In this document: positions 47,501 through 58,400 of the stretch, one piece after another
How positions within the stretch are numbered: the first letter of the stretch is position 1
Layout of the letters: each line of letters opens with the position of its first letter
Source: Schistocerca nitens
Taxonomy: Eukaryota > Arthropoda > Insecta > Orthoptera > Acrididae
DNA: 64,000 nucleotides
Assembly (NCBI RefSeq): GCF_023898315.1
Contig: NC_064619.1
Coordinates: forward strand, 340,119,650 to 340,183,649
Reading direction: 5' to 3'
Translations under genes and position numbers: made by a program
The notes under the pieces: generated by a model
Databases searched by the model: none
What the model saw: the letters and a program-made list of their open reading frames with translations, nothing else
Told to the model about the DNA's origin: nothing

Positions 47501-49293
47501 CAGAGAGCTGAAACCACTCTCATCATTAGTTTCATCTGTTTGGCTAAATACAGCTCTCTCTATGGAGAATCCCATATGAAAGCCAAACTGTGTAGATGTC
47601 AGTAAGCCATTTTGTGTCATATGGCCATGAATCCTATCATAAACTACTCTCTCAAACACCCCCTTTGAGAACACTGGCAGTAAGAGTAGGCTGATGATAT
47701 GATAGTATATTCCTGCCCCACTTTTGTGGATGGGCGTCACTATTGGATGTTTCAGTCTGTCTGAAAATGTTCCAGTTTTCATTGACTGGTTATGTAAATG
47801 GCATAATATATGACTGATAAAGTCTGCACATGATTTTAGACTCCTGTTTGATATTTCATCATATCCAGAAGACCCAGAGCTTTTAAGTTCTTTAGGAGCT
47901 GTGCTTTTGAATTGAAGTGCAGTATTTGGTGTGGTTTGCATGTGATCTAGTAGCTCTATGGCTCATTATGGTTCCTTGTTCTTTCAGTTACAGTGGGAAG
48001 AAGCTATTAAAATCAGACGCTGCAACTTTTAAATTATTGTTGTCTGATCCACTACCAGAGAACTGCGAAGTCCATGCTTGTTCTGATTTTATGTTCCTAT
48101 TTGTCTCACTTTTTATGATGTTCTACATGATTTTTACTTTACTGTTTGACTTGCTGAGATTTTCTGCATAATGCTCTTGTTTGGCGTTCCTGATTACACT
48201 TGTTAGAATTTTACAGTATTTTTTCTGTAATGCAGTCTCACTGCTAGGTTTTACTAGCCCTTCGTTCTATATATAGGTCTCTCTTTTTGGCACATGATAT
48301 CTTGATGCCAGCTGTTATCCATTCTTTCTTACCACAATAGACTGATTTCTTTTTAAACTGTCTCTGGCGGAAGCAGGCCTCAAAATGTTTGAGAAATAAG
48401 TCCCAGGAATGAATTGAATTTTCATTCGTTGTAACTGTCTGGTACACTTCTTCCCATTGTTCATGGTGTAAACTGTTTCTAAACAAGCTATTAGATTCTG
48501 TATTTATTATTCTAACGTTTTTAGCTTGTGTGTGATCATTTACTTTTTTCAACTTCGAGTTTTACATTTGTCAGTTGACCATCATGATCAGACAGACCAT
48601 TTATTATGGCTTGTGTTTTTACATCATTAAAATTTGTGGGGTCTAGGAACACATTATCAATCAAGGTCTTTCTGTACCCATACAATCTTGTTGGGAATGA
48701 AACCATCAGGAGTAGGTTGAAAGTTGAGAACAATGATTCCAGTTGTTTATGACTTCTGTTATTTAAAAGAAAATTAATGTTAAAATCGCCAAATACTATA
48801 ATCTGACTGTTATTCCTATGAAGTTTTGTAAGAACTAATTCTAGCTGCAAGAGGAACTTTTTCATGTTACCCATAAGTGCACTGTAAAGTGTAGTTATTA
48901 TGAGGAACTGAGTTTCCAATTCTAATTTGACAGCACAGTATTCAAAATGTTGTTCAGTGCAGTATTGAGGTACATGTATGGTTTGTGATCCAAAAGTATT
49001 GTGCATATAAAATGTCAACCCACCTTGCCTTAAGTTGGTCCTGCAGTAGTAAGAAACAATTCTATAACTATTTAAATGTATTTTATTGATTTCTGTAGCT
49101 GCCAAGTGATGTTCCGTTAGGTATAGCACATTAGCAATAGTTTCATCAACGTCAACTGTGCCTTGAAGAGAAAGCATTAGTTCTTCTTCTTTCTTTAAAA
49201 GGCTTCTTATATTTTGGTGAAATGTTTTTAAGCTACTCAGATAATCTATTGCACTTCTGACAGGTTTCTTGACATAAGCTAAATTATTAATAA
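47490..49293 (-). mobile_element. LINE B, endonuclease and N-terminal RT part
   Basis: The minus strand starts near 49290 with the endonuclease (LHQN-like FHQNIRSLLKKEEEL, then LTEHHLAATEINKIHL, IVFGDFNINFLL with catalytic Asp/Asn, NGLSDHDGQLT). A linker follows (WITAGIKISCAKKRDLYIER), then RT up to the fingers (KELKSSGSSGYDEISNRSLK, QFGFHMGFSIERAVF). It stops at the repeat at 47500, so the catalytic FADD part is missing. Frameshifts near 48550 and 48245. Confidence 0.82.
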
Positions 49294-49904
49294 GAAGAGG
49301 TTAACTATCTTTGGCCCGAGAAAAGCATGTTCTTTGAGAATTTTTTTCTCAGGATCTGTTATAGATATCAATGTCAAATTGGGATAAAATGTTTATTGAT
49401 ATTTCCTCTACAAAATGGAATTTTTTAGACCGGAAATGTCTAAGAGCAAAGGCGGAAGTGCTGTCGGAACGAAACAAACTTTCGATGTAGACCTCCATGC
49501 GCGGTATGTCACAGGTCAACCGGCTCGTCTGAAATCAAAATTGCGTTGACGTTAGCGAAGTATATAAGATTCTTTAGGTGTTGTACCTCGCTTAAGTTAT
49601 TTGGACCATAGGAAACAAAATGGCGGCCATTTGAAAAAATAGGATTTTTTTCATCGATGTGTGTTTCCTCCCAAGCACCGGTACAATATCTCGTCCTCCA
49701 AAAGGGCCTCATAGATCGGATGAATCACTTCTTGAACTTCTTTGGAGAGCGTCCAGATGTCTGGTAGCCTCTGCAATGCGCCACTTGCACCAACTAGTTT
49801 CCGCAACCAGACAATTCTGGTGTTGTGGGGTGGTCATCCGTCGAAAACTTGTGGAAATACGTTGCCCAAATTGCCCTCTTCATCTGTTCCACCGAACTTG
49901 AATC

Positions 49905-51436
49905 TTTTGAAAGCTAGAGTACCTGGTTCAGTACAACACATGAAGGTAAAAATAGTCACTGTTCAAGAAATTGAAAGAGTTATTAAATCCCTGAAAAATA
50001 AAATCTCTACTGGAATTGACAACATTTCTAACAAATTATTAAAATACTGCTCCAGCCATGTAAGTATAGTCCTTAGCCACATTTTTGATGCGTCACTTAA
50101 GCAAGGAATAGTTCCTGAGAGGCTTAAGTATGCAATTGTAAAACCACTGTATAAGAATCGGGATAAGACGGATACTGCTAACTATAGGCCAATATCAATA
50201 CTGACAAGCTTTTCAAAGGTTTTAGAGAAACTAATGCACGCCAGGATAGTTAAGCATCTCAGTGAACACAATAGCTTCAGCAAAAGTCAGTTTGGATTTC
50301 AGAAAGGTTTGTCAACCGAAGATGCAATATTTGCATTTACTGGCGAACTCTTGGAATCTATCAACGAAAAACTGAAAGTGATCGGCATATTTTGTGACCT
50401 AACAAAAGCATTTGACTGTGTAAATCACCAAATTCTTTTACAAAAAGCTCCACATCTCGGTATAAGTGGTGCAGCAGGGAAATGGCTCGACTCATATCTG
50501 TCAAACAGGAAACAAAGAGTTGTAGTAGATAGTCAAGATGGTGTCCCAGTATCTTCAGAATGGGGTACCATCACATGTGGAGTGCCGCAGGGCTCAGTTC
50601 TGGGCCCCCTACTTTTTATTATATTTATAAATGATCTTCCTCTCTCTACGGAATATTGTAGATTCACCATTTTCGTGGATGACTCTACACTACTTATTGA
50701 TAATTCAGTAGATAAACTTGAGGTAACGGCAAATAAGGTTTTAAATGAAATGGTGAACTGGCTCAACATTAATGGTCTTATTTTAAATTATTGTAAAACA
50801 AACTACATTCAGTTCCACAAAACATCCGAAGATGAGGAAATATTTGTAAAGATAGGTGAGTAGAAAATAACCAGCGTAGATTCCTCAAAATACCTAGGCT
50901 TGCATATTGATAGCAAACTGAATTGGTCAAACCACATCGTGGATCTGTGCAAAAGAGTAAGTTCAGCAACATATGCATTGCACATTGTTTCTTCTTATAG
51001 AAATATGGAAACCATGAAGTCAGCATATTGTGGTTACTTTCATGCAATTATGGCATTTGGAATTATATTTTGTGGATATCAGCCACTGGCTAAAATAGTA
51101 CTGTGCGTACAAAAAAGAGCCATAAGGATCATGTGTGGAGTCCATCCTAGAGCCACATGCAGGAATCTTTTTAAGAAGCTTGAAATACTTACATCCACTG
51201 CGCAATATATATTCTCGTTGATGTGCTTCATAAGGAAAGAAAAATCCTTCTTTAAGCTGAATAGTGCATATCACAGTCACAATACTAGAAGGAAATATGA
51301 TATCCACTATGAACAGCCAAATCTAAGTATGGTGCAGGAAGGAGTCCATTTCAGTGGCTGTAAGATTTTTAATGCCCTCCCTTCAAGAATTAAGTGTTTG
51401 GTAGATGATGATCTCTTGTTTAAAAAAAAACCTTAA
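49905..51436 (+). pseudogene. LINE C reverse transcriptase, one in-frame TAG
   Basis: One frame is open from about 49905 to the stop at 51434-51436, interrupted only by TAG at 50861-50863. Blocks: KSLKNKISTGIDNISNKLLK, NYRPISILTSFSKVLEKLM, IFCDLTKAFDCVNH (motif A), GVPQGSVLGPLLFIIFINDL (motif B), IFVDDSTLLI (FVDD at 50672-50683 in place of FADD), YLGLHIDSKLNW, VQKRAIRIMCG and a C-terminal NTRRKYDIHY. The Val in the catalytic box is unusual but occurs in some RTs. Jockey/CR1 group. Confidence 0.9.
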
Positions 51437-51610
51437 GGCAGTTCCTATTGCAAAGATCATTTTATACATGAGAAGAGTTCCTGAACTACAGTGTTTAACA
51501 TTTCTTGTATTGAAATTGCAAATGTATGCCCAAATTTGTATTTGTAATACCGAATATTTTTATTGTAAACATATATTTTGCAATATTTATTTCTGTGTAA
51601 CACTTATTAT

Positions 51611-51751
51611 TTTGTAATCTTTATCTATCTCTAAAATGTATTTTTGTAGTGGGACCTGAGTTACTGTTTACTGTTTTTTGTTTTGTAATCTCTATCTATC
51701 TCTAAAATGTATTTTTTTGTAGTGGGACCTAATTTACTGTTTACTGTTTTT
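51611..51751 (+). repeat. Tandem duplication of about 70 bp in LINE C 3' UTR
   Basis: 'tttgtaatctttatctatct…gtagtgggacctgagttactgtttactg' is repeated directly (copies at 51611-51680 and 51682-51751) with only a few differences. Confidence 0.85.
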
Positions 51752-52192
51752 GTTTTGTTTTATGTATTACCATAAATTCTGGCCAAAGCTTGTAAAATTG
51801 ACACGTTCCATGTCCTGTGATAGTGTCACAACATGGATCACCGGAACAAGAGATAAATAAATAAATAAACCGGAATGCCATCAGATTGCCAAGCCATAGT
51901 AGGCTACGTTGTAGGCTCTTTGATCACTTTATCAGTTTTAGTCATGGGCAAGCACATAGAATAATTTTTCGCAGCTACAAATTCGAAATTCCTGAAAAAC
52001 AAAAAAAAACGTGTTCGTGAAAAAGGCCGATTTCAGGCAGGTGTATTTTCTTGTTCAACAGCGAATAACAAACATTTCCGTTCTGTATTTGGAAAAACCG
52101 TTTCAGGGGTGAATTCTAAACACTTTTATGGATCCAAAAATGCAATTTTAAAAAATCGATATTTTGAACCGAAAGATAGTAAACCTCCCCTT

Positions 52193-54115
52193 AAAGGGTA
52201 CAACATTTACTCTGGAACTTTCCCTATCTTCCAGTCTAAAAAAGGGTTTCTTTGAGTGTTAACTACTTTCTCTTTTTAGTAATGGGAGGTACAGCATTTT
52301 ATAACTTCTCTTGCATCTGACATGAGAGAATTATATGTGGTTGTTTCAATTACTTTTTGAGTTATGGACTTTCTTCCACGGTCATTCAAATGAAGGCCAT
52401 GTGTGGCATGGAATCTTTGGTCAGTACTTCTGATGTCCAGAAAGTTCAAACTGTCAGCATATGTTTGAGAGCTGTTTATTTGCAGCATTGGTCTCTTTGT
52501 TCACAGATGACCAGGATGGTAAATCACACCAATGTGGAATTTTTACATACATAACATTTGTTTTTTCCCAGGTAACTGAGGCTTTCCTTTAGTTCTTGGT
52601 AGGCTACTGAAGTTTCATTCTGATACACATCATTTGAGGCACGAAATAGTACAAAATAATCTTTCAATAATAACTCACCAATTACCACTGAATGAATGAA
52701 CTTTGTTACTTGACACAGCAATGCTTCAGGCTTGCTGAAACCTGTTGCCTTCACAGTTTCTGCCACTTCATTTACCCAAGAAGTGATCCCACGCCTGTGA
52801 ATGTCAGCAAGAATCACAAGGTTTCTCAGGTGATTACAATCAGAATCGTGTTGGCAGATGTTTTCAGGAGTAAGAACAGCACCACACAGAAGTTGTTTAA
52901 TATCTCCTTGATGTGTAGAATCAGTAGAGTTCCTGAGAGCTATGTTCAGTGTGTCTTACAAAAGCATACTTTATCAGTATTGTCACCGAGTACTTCAAAT
53001 ACACATATTGTATTTCCATGTTTTTGTAAAGTTCTCATTTCATTTTAATGAGGAGTTTATCTTTGCACATCAAAAGTGAAATTTTGATTCACGCTTTACA
53101 CATATAATACCACTTTTAGCAGTTTTTCTGGATCCTTTACATACACCATCACGTTTCCAGAATGAGATTTTCACTCTGCAGCGGAGTGTGCGCTGATATG
53201 AAACTTCCTGGCAGATTAAAACTGTGTGCCCGACCGAGACTCGAACTCGGGACCTTTGCCTTTTGCGGGCAAGTGCTCTACCAAGTGCTCTACATTATAT
53301 TTTGTGTATGTCTTTTGTTTGATTATCTTTTGTGTCTTCCTTGTGCTACTGTCTAGCTGTAAAAATGACAATGGTGAATTGGTCCACGTCTGAAGTAATG
53401 TTGTACAGTTGAAAAATTGGTAGAGCACTTGCCCACGAAAGGCAAAGGTCCCGAGTTCCAGTCTCGGTTGGGCACACAGTTTTAATCTGCCAAGAAGTTT
53501 CACCATCATGTTTGTTGCCCCAAGTCCTACCACTGGTATCTAATAACAATTCAAGGTTTATTGTATTATCACATTCAGTCTTTTGTACCTTGAGATTGCC
53601 ATGTTTATATTTTACAGTATTTATCTCTTCTAACAGCATGGCAATGATTCCATCTTTATTATTTTGCCAAGGCCGTATACATTACACCTGTTGCAACACC
53701 ATTGTTTTCATCTTGGATTAACGTTTACAGATGTAAAATGATATATAGTTTTACATATTATGCACATTATGCCCTTTACAGCACGTGTCCTGCAGCAGCA
53801 AGTACAGATGTCTGCTCTCACAGTTCCTACAATGACGTGCTCGCTCCTTGTATGATTTCATTTTCACAATTTTGTGCCGCCCTGTTTCTTCTTTCAGAAA
53901 CTTTATTGACAGTAAAACTCACAGTACACACATAACCATGATATACATTGAATTTGTTACACATTAAGCACTTTTTATTATTTCTGTTGCTCTTATGCTG
54001 GGAACTAACATACTCGCAATTTACTATTGGTGCCACCTTGAAACTAAATATCATTCCACCCACTACCCTCTGACACAACTCCATTGCAATTTTGAAAAGA
54101 CACAGTTTTTTCAAC
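52193..54115 (-). mobile_element. LINE B, ORF1 part with SGNH-esterase-like domain
   Basis: The minus strand carries pieces of an SGNH hydrolase: VILADIHRRGITSWV near 52810 (block I, normally GDSxxRG), SNDVYQNETSVAYQELKESL near 52620 (block III, normally GTND), and FHATHGLHLNDRGRKSI near 52400 (block V, HGLHLNxxGK). A coiled-coil-like upstream segment (EEINTVKYKHGNLKVQK) continues at about 53640-53514 beyond a SINE composite. ORF1 esterase domains are known from several insect and vertebrate LINEs. The stretch 53650-54115 is assigned only by position. Confidence 0.65.
53157..53500. mobile_element. Head-to-head SINE composite around an LTR-like block
   Basis: Two copies of a tRNA-like head are inverted: 53199-53281 (reading minus) and 53423-53500 (reading plus), each with 'gggcaagtgctctac' and 'ctgtgtgccc'. 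Between them (53292-53419) is a block that also occurs at 55588-55716 and, partly inverted, at 54275-54350. The whole is flanked by caccatcacgttt (53144-53156) and caccatcatgttt (53501-53513), so it inserted as one unit. Confidence 0.75.
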
Positions 54116-54197
54116 TGTTCATTATTTATTTGGGTTTTGAAGTATTGCTTGCTGGCATTAAATCATTGCACCAAAATATTAATGCTATTGCTGACAA

Positions 54198-54366
54198 GTG
54201 TACATAGTATGCACTTTAATGACTCCTCCTTTATTTACAACAATTTACTTTCCAACAAAAGAGTACAACACAGGCACATTTTTTACAGCTAGACAGTAGT
54301 ACAAAGAAAATACAAAAGATAATCAAATAAAAGATATAATGCAGAATATAATGTTCAACTTCTTGG
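54198..54366 (-). repeat. Gypsy-type LTR fragment
   Basis: On the minus strand this follows the pol stop and contains AATAAA (in gtaaataaagg). Its distal 75 bases recur at 55968-56043 in the same orientation ('gtgcatactatgtacacttgtca' against 'gtgcatacagtgtatacttgtca'). Confidence 0.6.
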
Positions 54367-54725
54367 TCGTTGACTATTGCACTCACCACTTTAGCTCCCA
54401 CCCCTCCTTTTGGGGAACTAAGCTTGAACAAATGAGTCACCGTCACTCTGGAAATCTGGAGTACCCTGGGCCTCAATATAGCTGAATTTGATATATCTAC
54501 CAGAAGGTCTGAGGGGCTGGAGTGGAGGGGAGGGGGACATGTCTGGCATGACAGGCTGAGGAGGATTGGCCAGAGGACCCACACACTGAGGGGGGAGGCT
54601 GTGGTAACCCAGTAAATGCCAGTTCCAGGTGGTCAACTGAAACTGTGACATGTTTTCCATTTTCATCAACTATGAAGATTTTTGTGTTATGGGAAATTAC
54701 AGTGTGAATAGTCCTAAATAAATCT
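54367..54725 (-). mobile_element. Gypsy/Ty3 pol C-terminal fragment
   Basis: The minus strand reads HNTKIFIVDENGKHVTVSVD, HLELAFTGLPQPP, and PSPPLQPLRPSGRYIKFSY. This is the post-integrase tail of a Ty3/Gypsy polyprotein (V(N)GxxxxVSVDRLKPA…RSGRxxKF), ending next to an LTR. Confidence 0.65.
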
Positions 54726-54726
54726 A

Positions 54727-55591
54727 CATTCTACATTTATACTCCGCAAGCCACCCAACGGTGTGTGGCGGAGGGCACTTTACGTGCCACTGTCATTACC
54801 TCCCTTTCCTGTTCCAGTCGCGTGTGGTTTGCGGGAAGAACGACTGTCTGAAAGCCTCCGTGCGCGCTCTAATCTCTCTAATTTTACATTCGTGATCTCC
54901 TCGGGAGGTATAATTAGGGGGAAGCAATATATTCGATCGGCAACGGCCTTGCCGCAGTGGATACACCGGTTCCCGTGAGATCACCGAAGTTAAGCACTGT
55001 CGGGCGTGGCCGGCGCTTGGATGGGTTACCATCCAGCCGCCATGCGCTGTTGCCATTTTTCGGGGTGCACTCAGCCTCGTGATGCTAATTGAGGAGCTAC
55101 TCGACCGAATAGTAGCGGCTCCGGTCAAAGAAAACCATCATAACGACTGGGAGAGCGGTGTGCTGACCACACGCCCCTCCTATCCGCATCCTCATCTGAG
55201 GATGATACGGCGGTCAGATGGTCCCGATGGGCCACTTGTGGCCTGAAGACGGAGTGCTTTATTATTTTTATTTTTATAATATATTCGATACCTCATCCAG
55301 AAACGCACCCTTTCGAAACCTGGCGAGCAAGCTACACCGCGATGCTGAGCGCCTCTCTTGCAGAGTCTGCCACTTGAGTTTATTAAACATCTCTGTAACA
55401 CTATCATGGTTACCAAATAACCCTGTGACGAAACGCGCCGCTCTTCTTTGGATCTTCTCTATTTCCTCCGTCAACCCGATCTGGTACGGATCCCACACTG
55501 ATGAGCAATACTCAAGTATAGGTCGAACGAGTGTTTTGTAAGCCACCTCCTTTGTTGATGGCCAATAGCCAATGTCCAGGAAGTCGAACAT
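54727..55591 (-). mobile_element. LINE RT C-terminal fragment with a 5S SINE inside
   Basis: On the minus strand: WPSTKEVAYKTLVRPILEYC, EEIEKIQRRAARFVTG and LKWQTLQERRSASRCSLL, then the SINE, then ARTEAFRQSFFP and the 3' end. The same family as 60471-61375. The RT catalytic part is absent (5' truncation at about 55591). Confidence 0.82.
54938..55277 (+). mobile_element. 5S rRNA-derived SINE (SINE3-type)
   Basis: The head (54938-55057) resembles 5S rRNA: gatcaccgaagttaagcact, gtcgggcgtggc, cttggatgggttaccatc. This includes the internal polymerase III promoter region. A body and an AT-rich tail ('ttattatttttattttta') follow. aatatattcgat is repeated at 54926-54937 and 55278-55289. It is not a functional 5S gene. 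Confidence 0.93.
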
Positions 55592-56043
55592 TATATTTTG
55601 TGTATGTCTTTTGTTTGATTATCTTTTGCGTCTTCCTTGTGCTACTGTCTAGCTGTAAAAATGACAATGGTGAACTGGTCCACATCTGAAGTAATGTTGT
55701 ACAGTTGAAAAATTGTGACCACTTGTGTGAACCATAATTGCAGCCTAGTAGGTCAAAAAGGTAATAACTTTATATTACCATCTCAAGGTGTTGCCAGAAG
55801 AAGCAGTATGTAATTCAAGAACAGTAGGAGATTGTAGGGAAGAACCAGTTGCTGGCAATCCTGTGTTGACAGTGGCTGGTGGTGTCGTCATAATGTCAGA
55901 GCATAATTATGGCTCAGAATAAAAAAGAAATTCCATAACAGGTCACATCAGGGTCACCACTATAGGTGACAAGTATACACTGTATGCACTTTAATTAATC
56001 CTTCTTTATTTACCATAATTTACTTCCCAACAAAAGAGCACAA
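55588..56043. mobile_element. Rearranged Gypsy LTR/leader pieces
   Basis: 55588-55716 repeats the block at 53292-53419. 55968-56043 is an LTR end in minus orientation, followed on the minus strand by a leader and a possible gag start (ATGACGACACCACC near 55895). Plus-strand pol starts right after at 56044, so opposite-strand fragments are joined. Confidence 0.55.
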
Positions 56044-58400
56044 TGCTATTGCCATGTTGCCAGCTGCCACATCTGTCAAGGAATTACAGGCATTTTTAGG
56101 CAAGATTGCATACTACCACAAATTCATACTGGACGTTGCTACTATCTCACAACCAGCCCATGCATTATTATGTAAAGATGTTCCTTTCCATTGGTCCCTA
56201 GCCTGTGACCAGGAATTCAAGTTATTGAAATCTAAGCTGCAGCCAGACCCTTGTTTGGTCACTTTTCAGTTGGGCTACCACCTTGTGTTAGCATCAGATG
56301 CTTCCAAGTTTTTCCTTGGCTCTGCCCTTGCTCATAAGTATGCAGGAAGATCTGAACACCCTACTGCATAAGCCCCTAAATCCTTAAATTCAGTGCAACA
56401 GGATTAGTTTCAGATAGAGAAAGAAGCTTTGGTGATAATGTATGCTTTAAAAAAAATAATTTTTTTTTTCTTTAGGGGTGTAAGTTTCATCTGATCACAG
56501 ACCACAAGCCACTGGTGTTTCTTTTTAACCCTGTGGCATCCTTGCCAGACAAAGCTGCACATCACTTACAGCAATGGGCTTCTTCCTATCATGACAACAA
56601 TGGGTTTTTTTTTTTTTTTGCCACGATACGAGGGTAATTCCAAAAGTAAGGTCTCCTATTTTTTTATAAGTAAATAGACCTGTTTATTTCAATAATGGTT
56701 TATACCACTTTACAGCTTGAACATTTAGCTATTTTTTGACATAATCACCATTTCTGTCGATGCATTTTTGTAGGCGCTGTGGCAGTTTTTGTATGCGCAT
56801 GTCATACCAGCTCACCACCATGCTGTTCAGAAAGTTATGAACCTCTTCCTTCCACTGAAACTGTTGCAGGAGAGCAACTATTTGCTGAGTGATGTGCGGG
56901 CGAGCCTTGTCATGGAGAATGTGTACACCCTTGCTCAACATTCCTCTTCTCCGGTTTTGAATTGCCTGTTTTAGTTTTTTTCAGTCTCACAGTACCTGTC
57001 AGTGTTAATTGTGGTCCCAGAGATTCAGCTCCAATGACAAGGTGAAAGAAGAGGTTCAAAACTTTCTGAACAGCATGGCAGTGAGCTGGTATGAAATGAG
57101 CATACAAAAACTGCCACAGCATCTACAAAGATGCATTGACAGAAATGGTGATTATGTCGAAAAATAGCTAAATGTTCAAGCTGTAAACTGACGTAAACCA
57201 TTGTAGAAATAAACAGGTCTATGTACTTATAAAAAAATAGGAGACCTTACTTTTGGGATTACCCTCGTACAATTATGAGACACATTTTCAACCTACAGCA
57301 CAACATGCAAATGCTGATGCCTTATAGCGTTTGGCTATTGATCTGGATCCTGAGTTTGATAAAGAGGAATTACTTTTGTTTTCAATTAGACGTGCAAGCT
57401 CAAAATGTTGCTGCTGGTTTCCCTATTAGCAGCACTAAAATTGCAGTGAAAGTAGCTGCAGATCTGTTTTAAGTAAAGCTGTTTCTTTCGTGCAACACAG
57501 CTGGCTAGACAAACCTCTGGGCTGTGTTTCTAATCCTTTGTGAAATTATTTTGCATTACAGAATCATCTTTCTGTTTGGGATAGACTGCTGCTACAGAGG
57601 ACACCACTCCATGGGTTGTAGTCCTGTCCTCCCTTTGGCGTGAGATTATGCATTTATTACATGTTGACCACTGGGTGCGTCACATACAAAAGTGTTAGCA
57701 CACAGACATATTTTTTGTCCAGGCATTGATGGGGAAATAGCGTAAGCTGTAGAAGCCTGCCCACAGTATGCCATCCATCATGTGGCTCCCCATGCTTCTT
57801 TGTCCACAGCAGCCTTGGGAAGAAATTCATGTCGGTTTTGCAGGACTTTTCTTTTAAATTTCTACTACCTTATTGCAATTAATGCTTCTTCTAAGTTTCC
57901 ATATGTGGTGCATTGTCTGTCTACTTCTGCTTTGAGCTTTGTCAAAAATTTTTGCAATGGAAGGTCCTCCGCACACGTTTTAAGATTTTTATAAAATAAG
58001 TGGTGTTCGTCATGTCACACCTCATTCTTTCACCCTCAGTCGAATGGGAAAACAGAATAACTAGCACAAACACTTAAGGCTCAGAGGATGTGTCACAGGA
58101 AGTAGCTATTGACCAGTTCCTCAGTTCTTAAAGTTTCATCCCTGATGATGATAAAAGTGCAACAGAGTTGTCGCATGGTTATCAGCCCTGGATTCTGCTA
58201 CATCTGCTTTGGCCAGCACCATGCAATCCACAGGCACTGGCACCACAATGTCTCCAGCCTGGTACATGAATTTGACCTCTGGCTGAAATGGGTGCTGGTA
58301 GTAATTGAGAGTACCCTTGGCCAACGTCTTTGTGTTGTCCACCAGGCTGAGGGGAGAGCATCACAATATATCAACCAGCTATGACATTTAATGGGCAGGA
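56044..58400 (+). mobile_element. Gypsy/Ty3 pol (RT end, RNase H, integrase), decayed
   Basis: RT thumb (TSVKELQAFLGKIAYYHKFI, FHWSLACDQEFKLLKSKL), RNase H (ASDASKFFLGSAL, then FHLITDHKPLVFLFNP), integrase zinc region near 57650 and core (FYYLIAINASSKFPYVVHCL). Later sequence resembles the pol tail (LHLLWPAPCNPQ). There are many stops. A mirrored mariner is inserted between RNase H and integrase at 56629-57267. Beyond about 58150 the assignment is weak. Confidence 0.72.
56629..57267. mobile_element. Mirrored mariner: two inverted 3' ends
   Basis: It is flanked by TA (56627-56628, 57268-57269). Ends cgagggtaattccaaaagta and its inverse match over about 220 bp, far longer than a mariner TIR, because both arms contain the 3' end of the transposase. 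The minus strand reads ILHDKARPHITQQ to YDMRIQKLPQRLQKCIDRNG; the plus strand reads YEMSIQKLPQHLQRCIDRNG. The centre is 56851-57044. The 5' half of the mariner is absent. Confidence 0.88.

Larger units (their letters stand above)
49905..51868 (+). mobile_element. LINE C (RT only, 5'-truncated) inside the Phantom
   Basis: It carries an RT frame and a 3' UTR ending 'gataaataaataaataaa'. Its start lies a little after the Phantom sequence stops at about 49900. The duplication could not be fixed. The 3' UTR contains a direct tandem duplication at 51611-51751. Confidence 0.85.
49294..52192 (-). mobile_element. Mutator/Phantom-type DNA transposon splitting LINE B
   Basis: The ends are inverted relatives: aagaggttaactatcttt at 49294 and, reverse-complemented from 52192, aaggggaggtttactatcttt. 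A broken transposase C-terminus reads on the minus strand from 49895: KRAIWATYFHKFSTDDHP, then in another frame KEVQEVIHPIYEALLEDEIL and YRCLGGNT. This is the MULE/Phantom 'IWATFFHxSSTDxxP…IYxxLxxxxLLxRCLGGxTQN' block. Its 5' side is UTR-like, so most of the transposase is deleted. A plus-strand LINE sits inside. Confidence 0.7.

Noticed and set aside
49742-49900. N-terminal extension of the LINE C RT frame
   Set aside because: This stretch is antisense Phantom/MULE sequence, so the frame is open across the junction by chance.
54945-55057. Functional 5S rRNA gene
   Set aside because: 5S-like sequence is followed by a SINE body and surrounded by a target-site duplication, and it has substitutions. 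It is a retroposed derivative.
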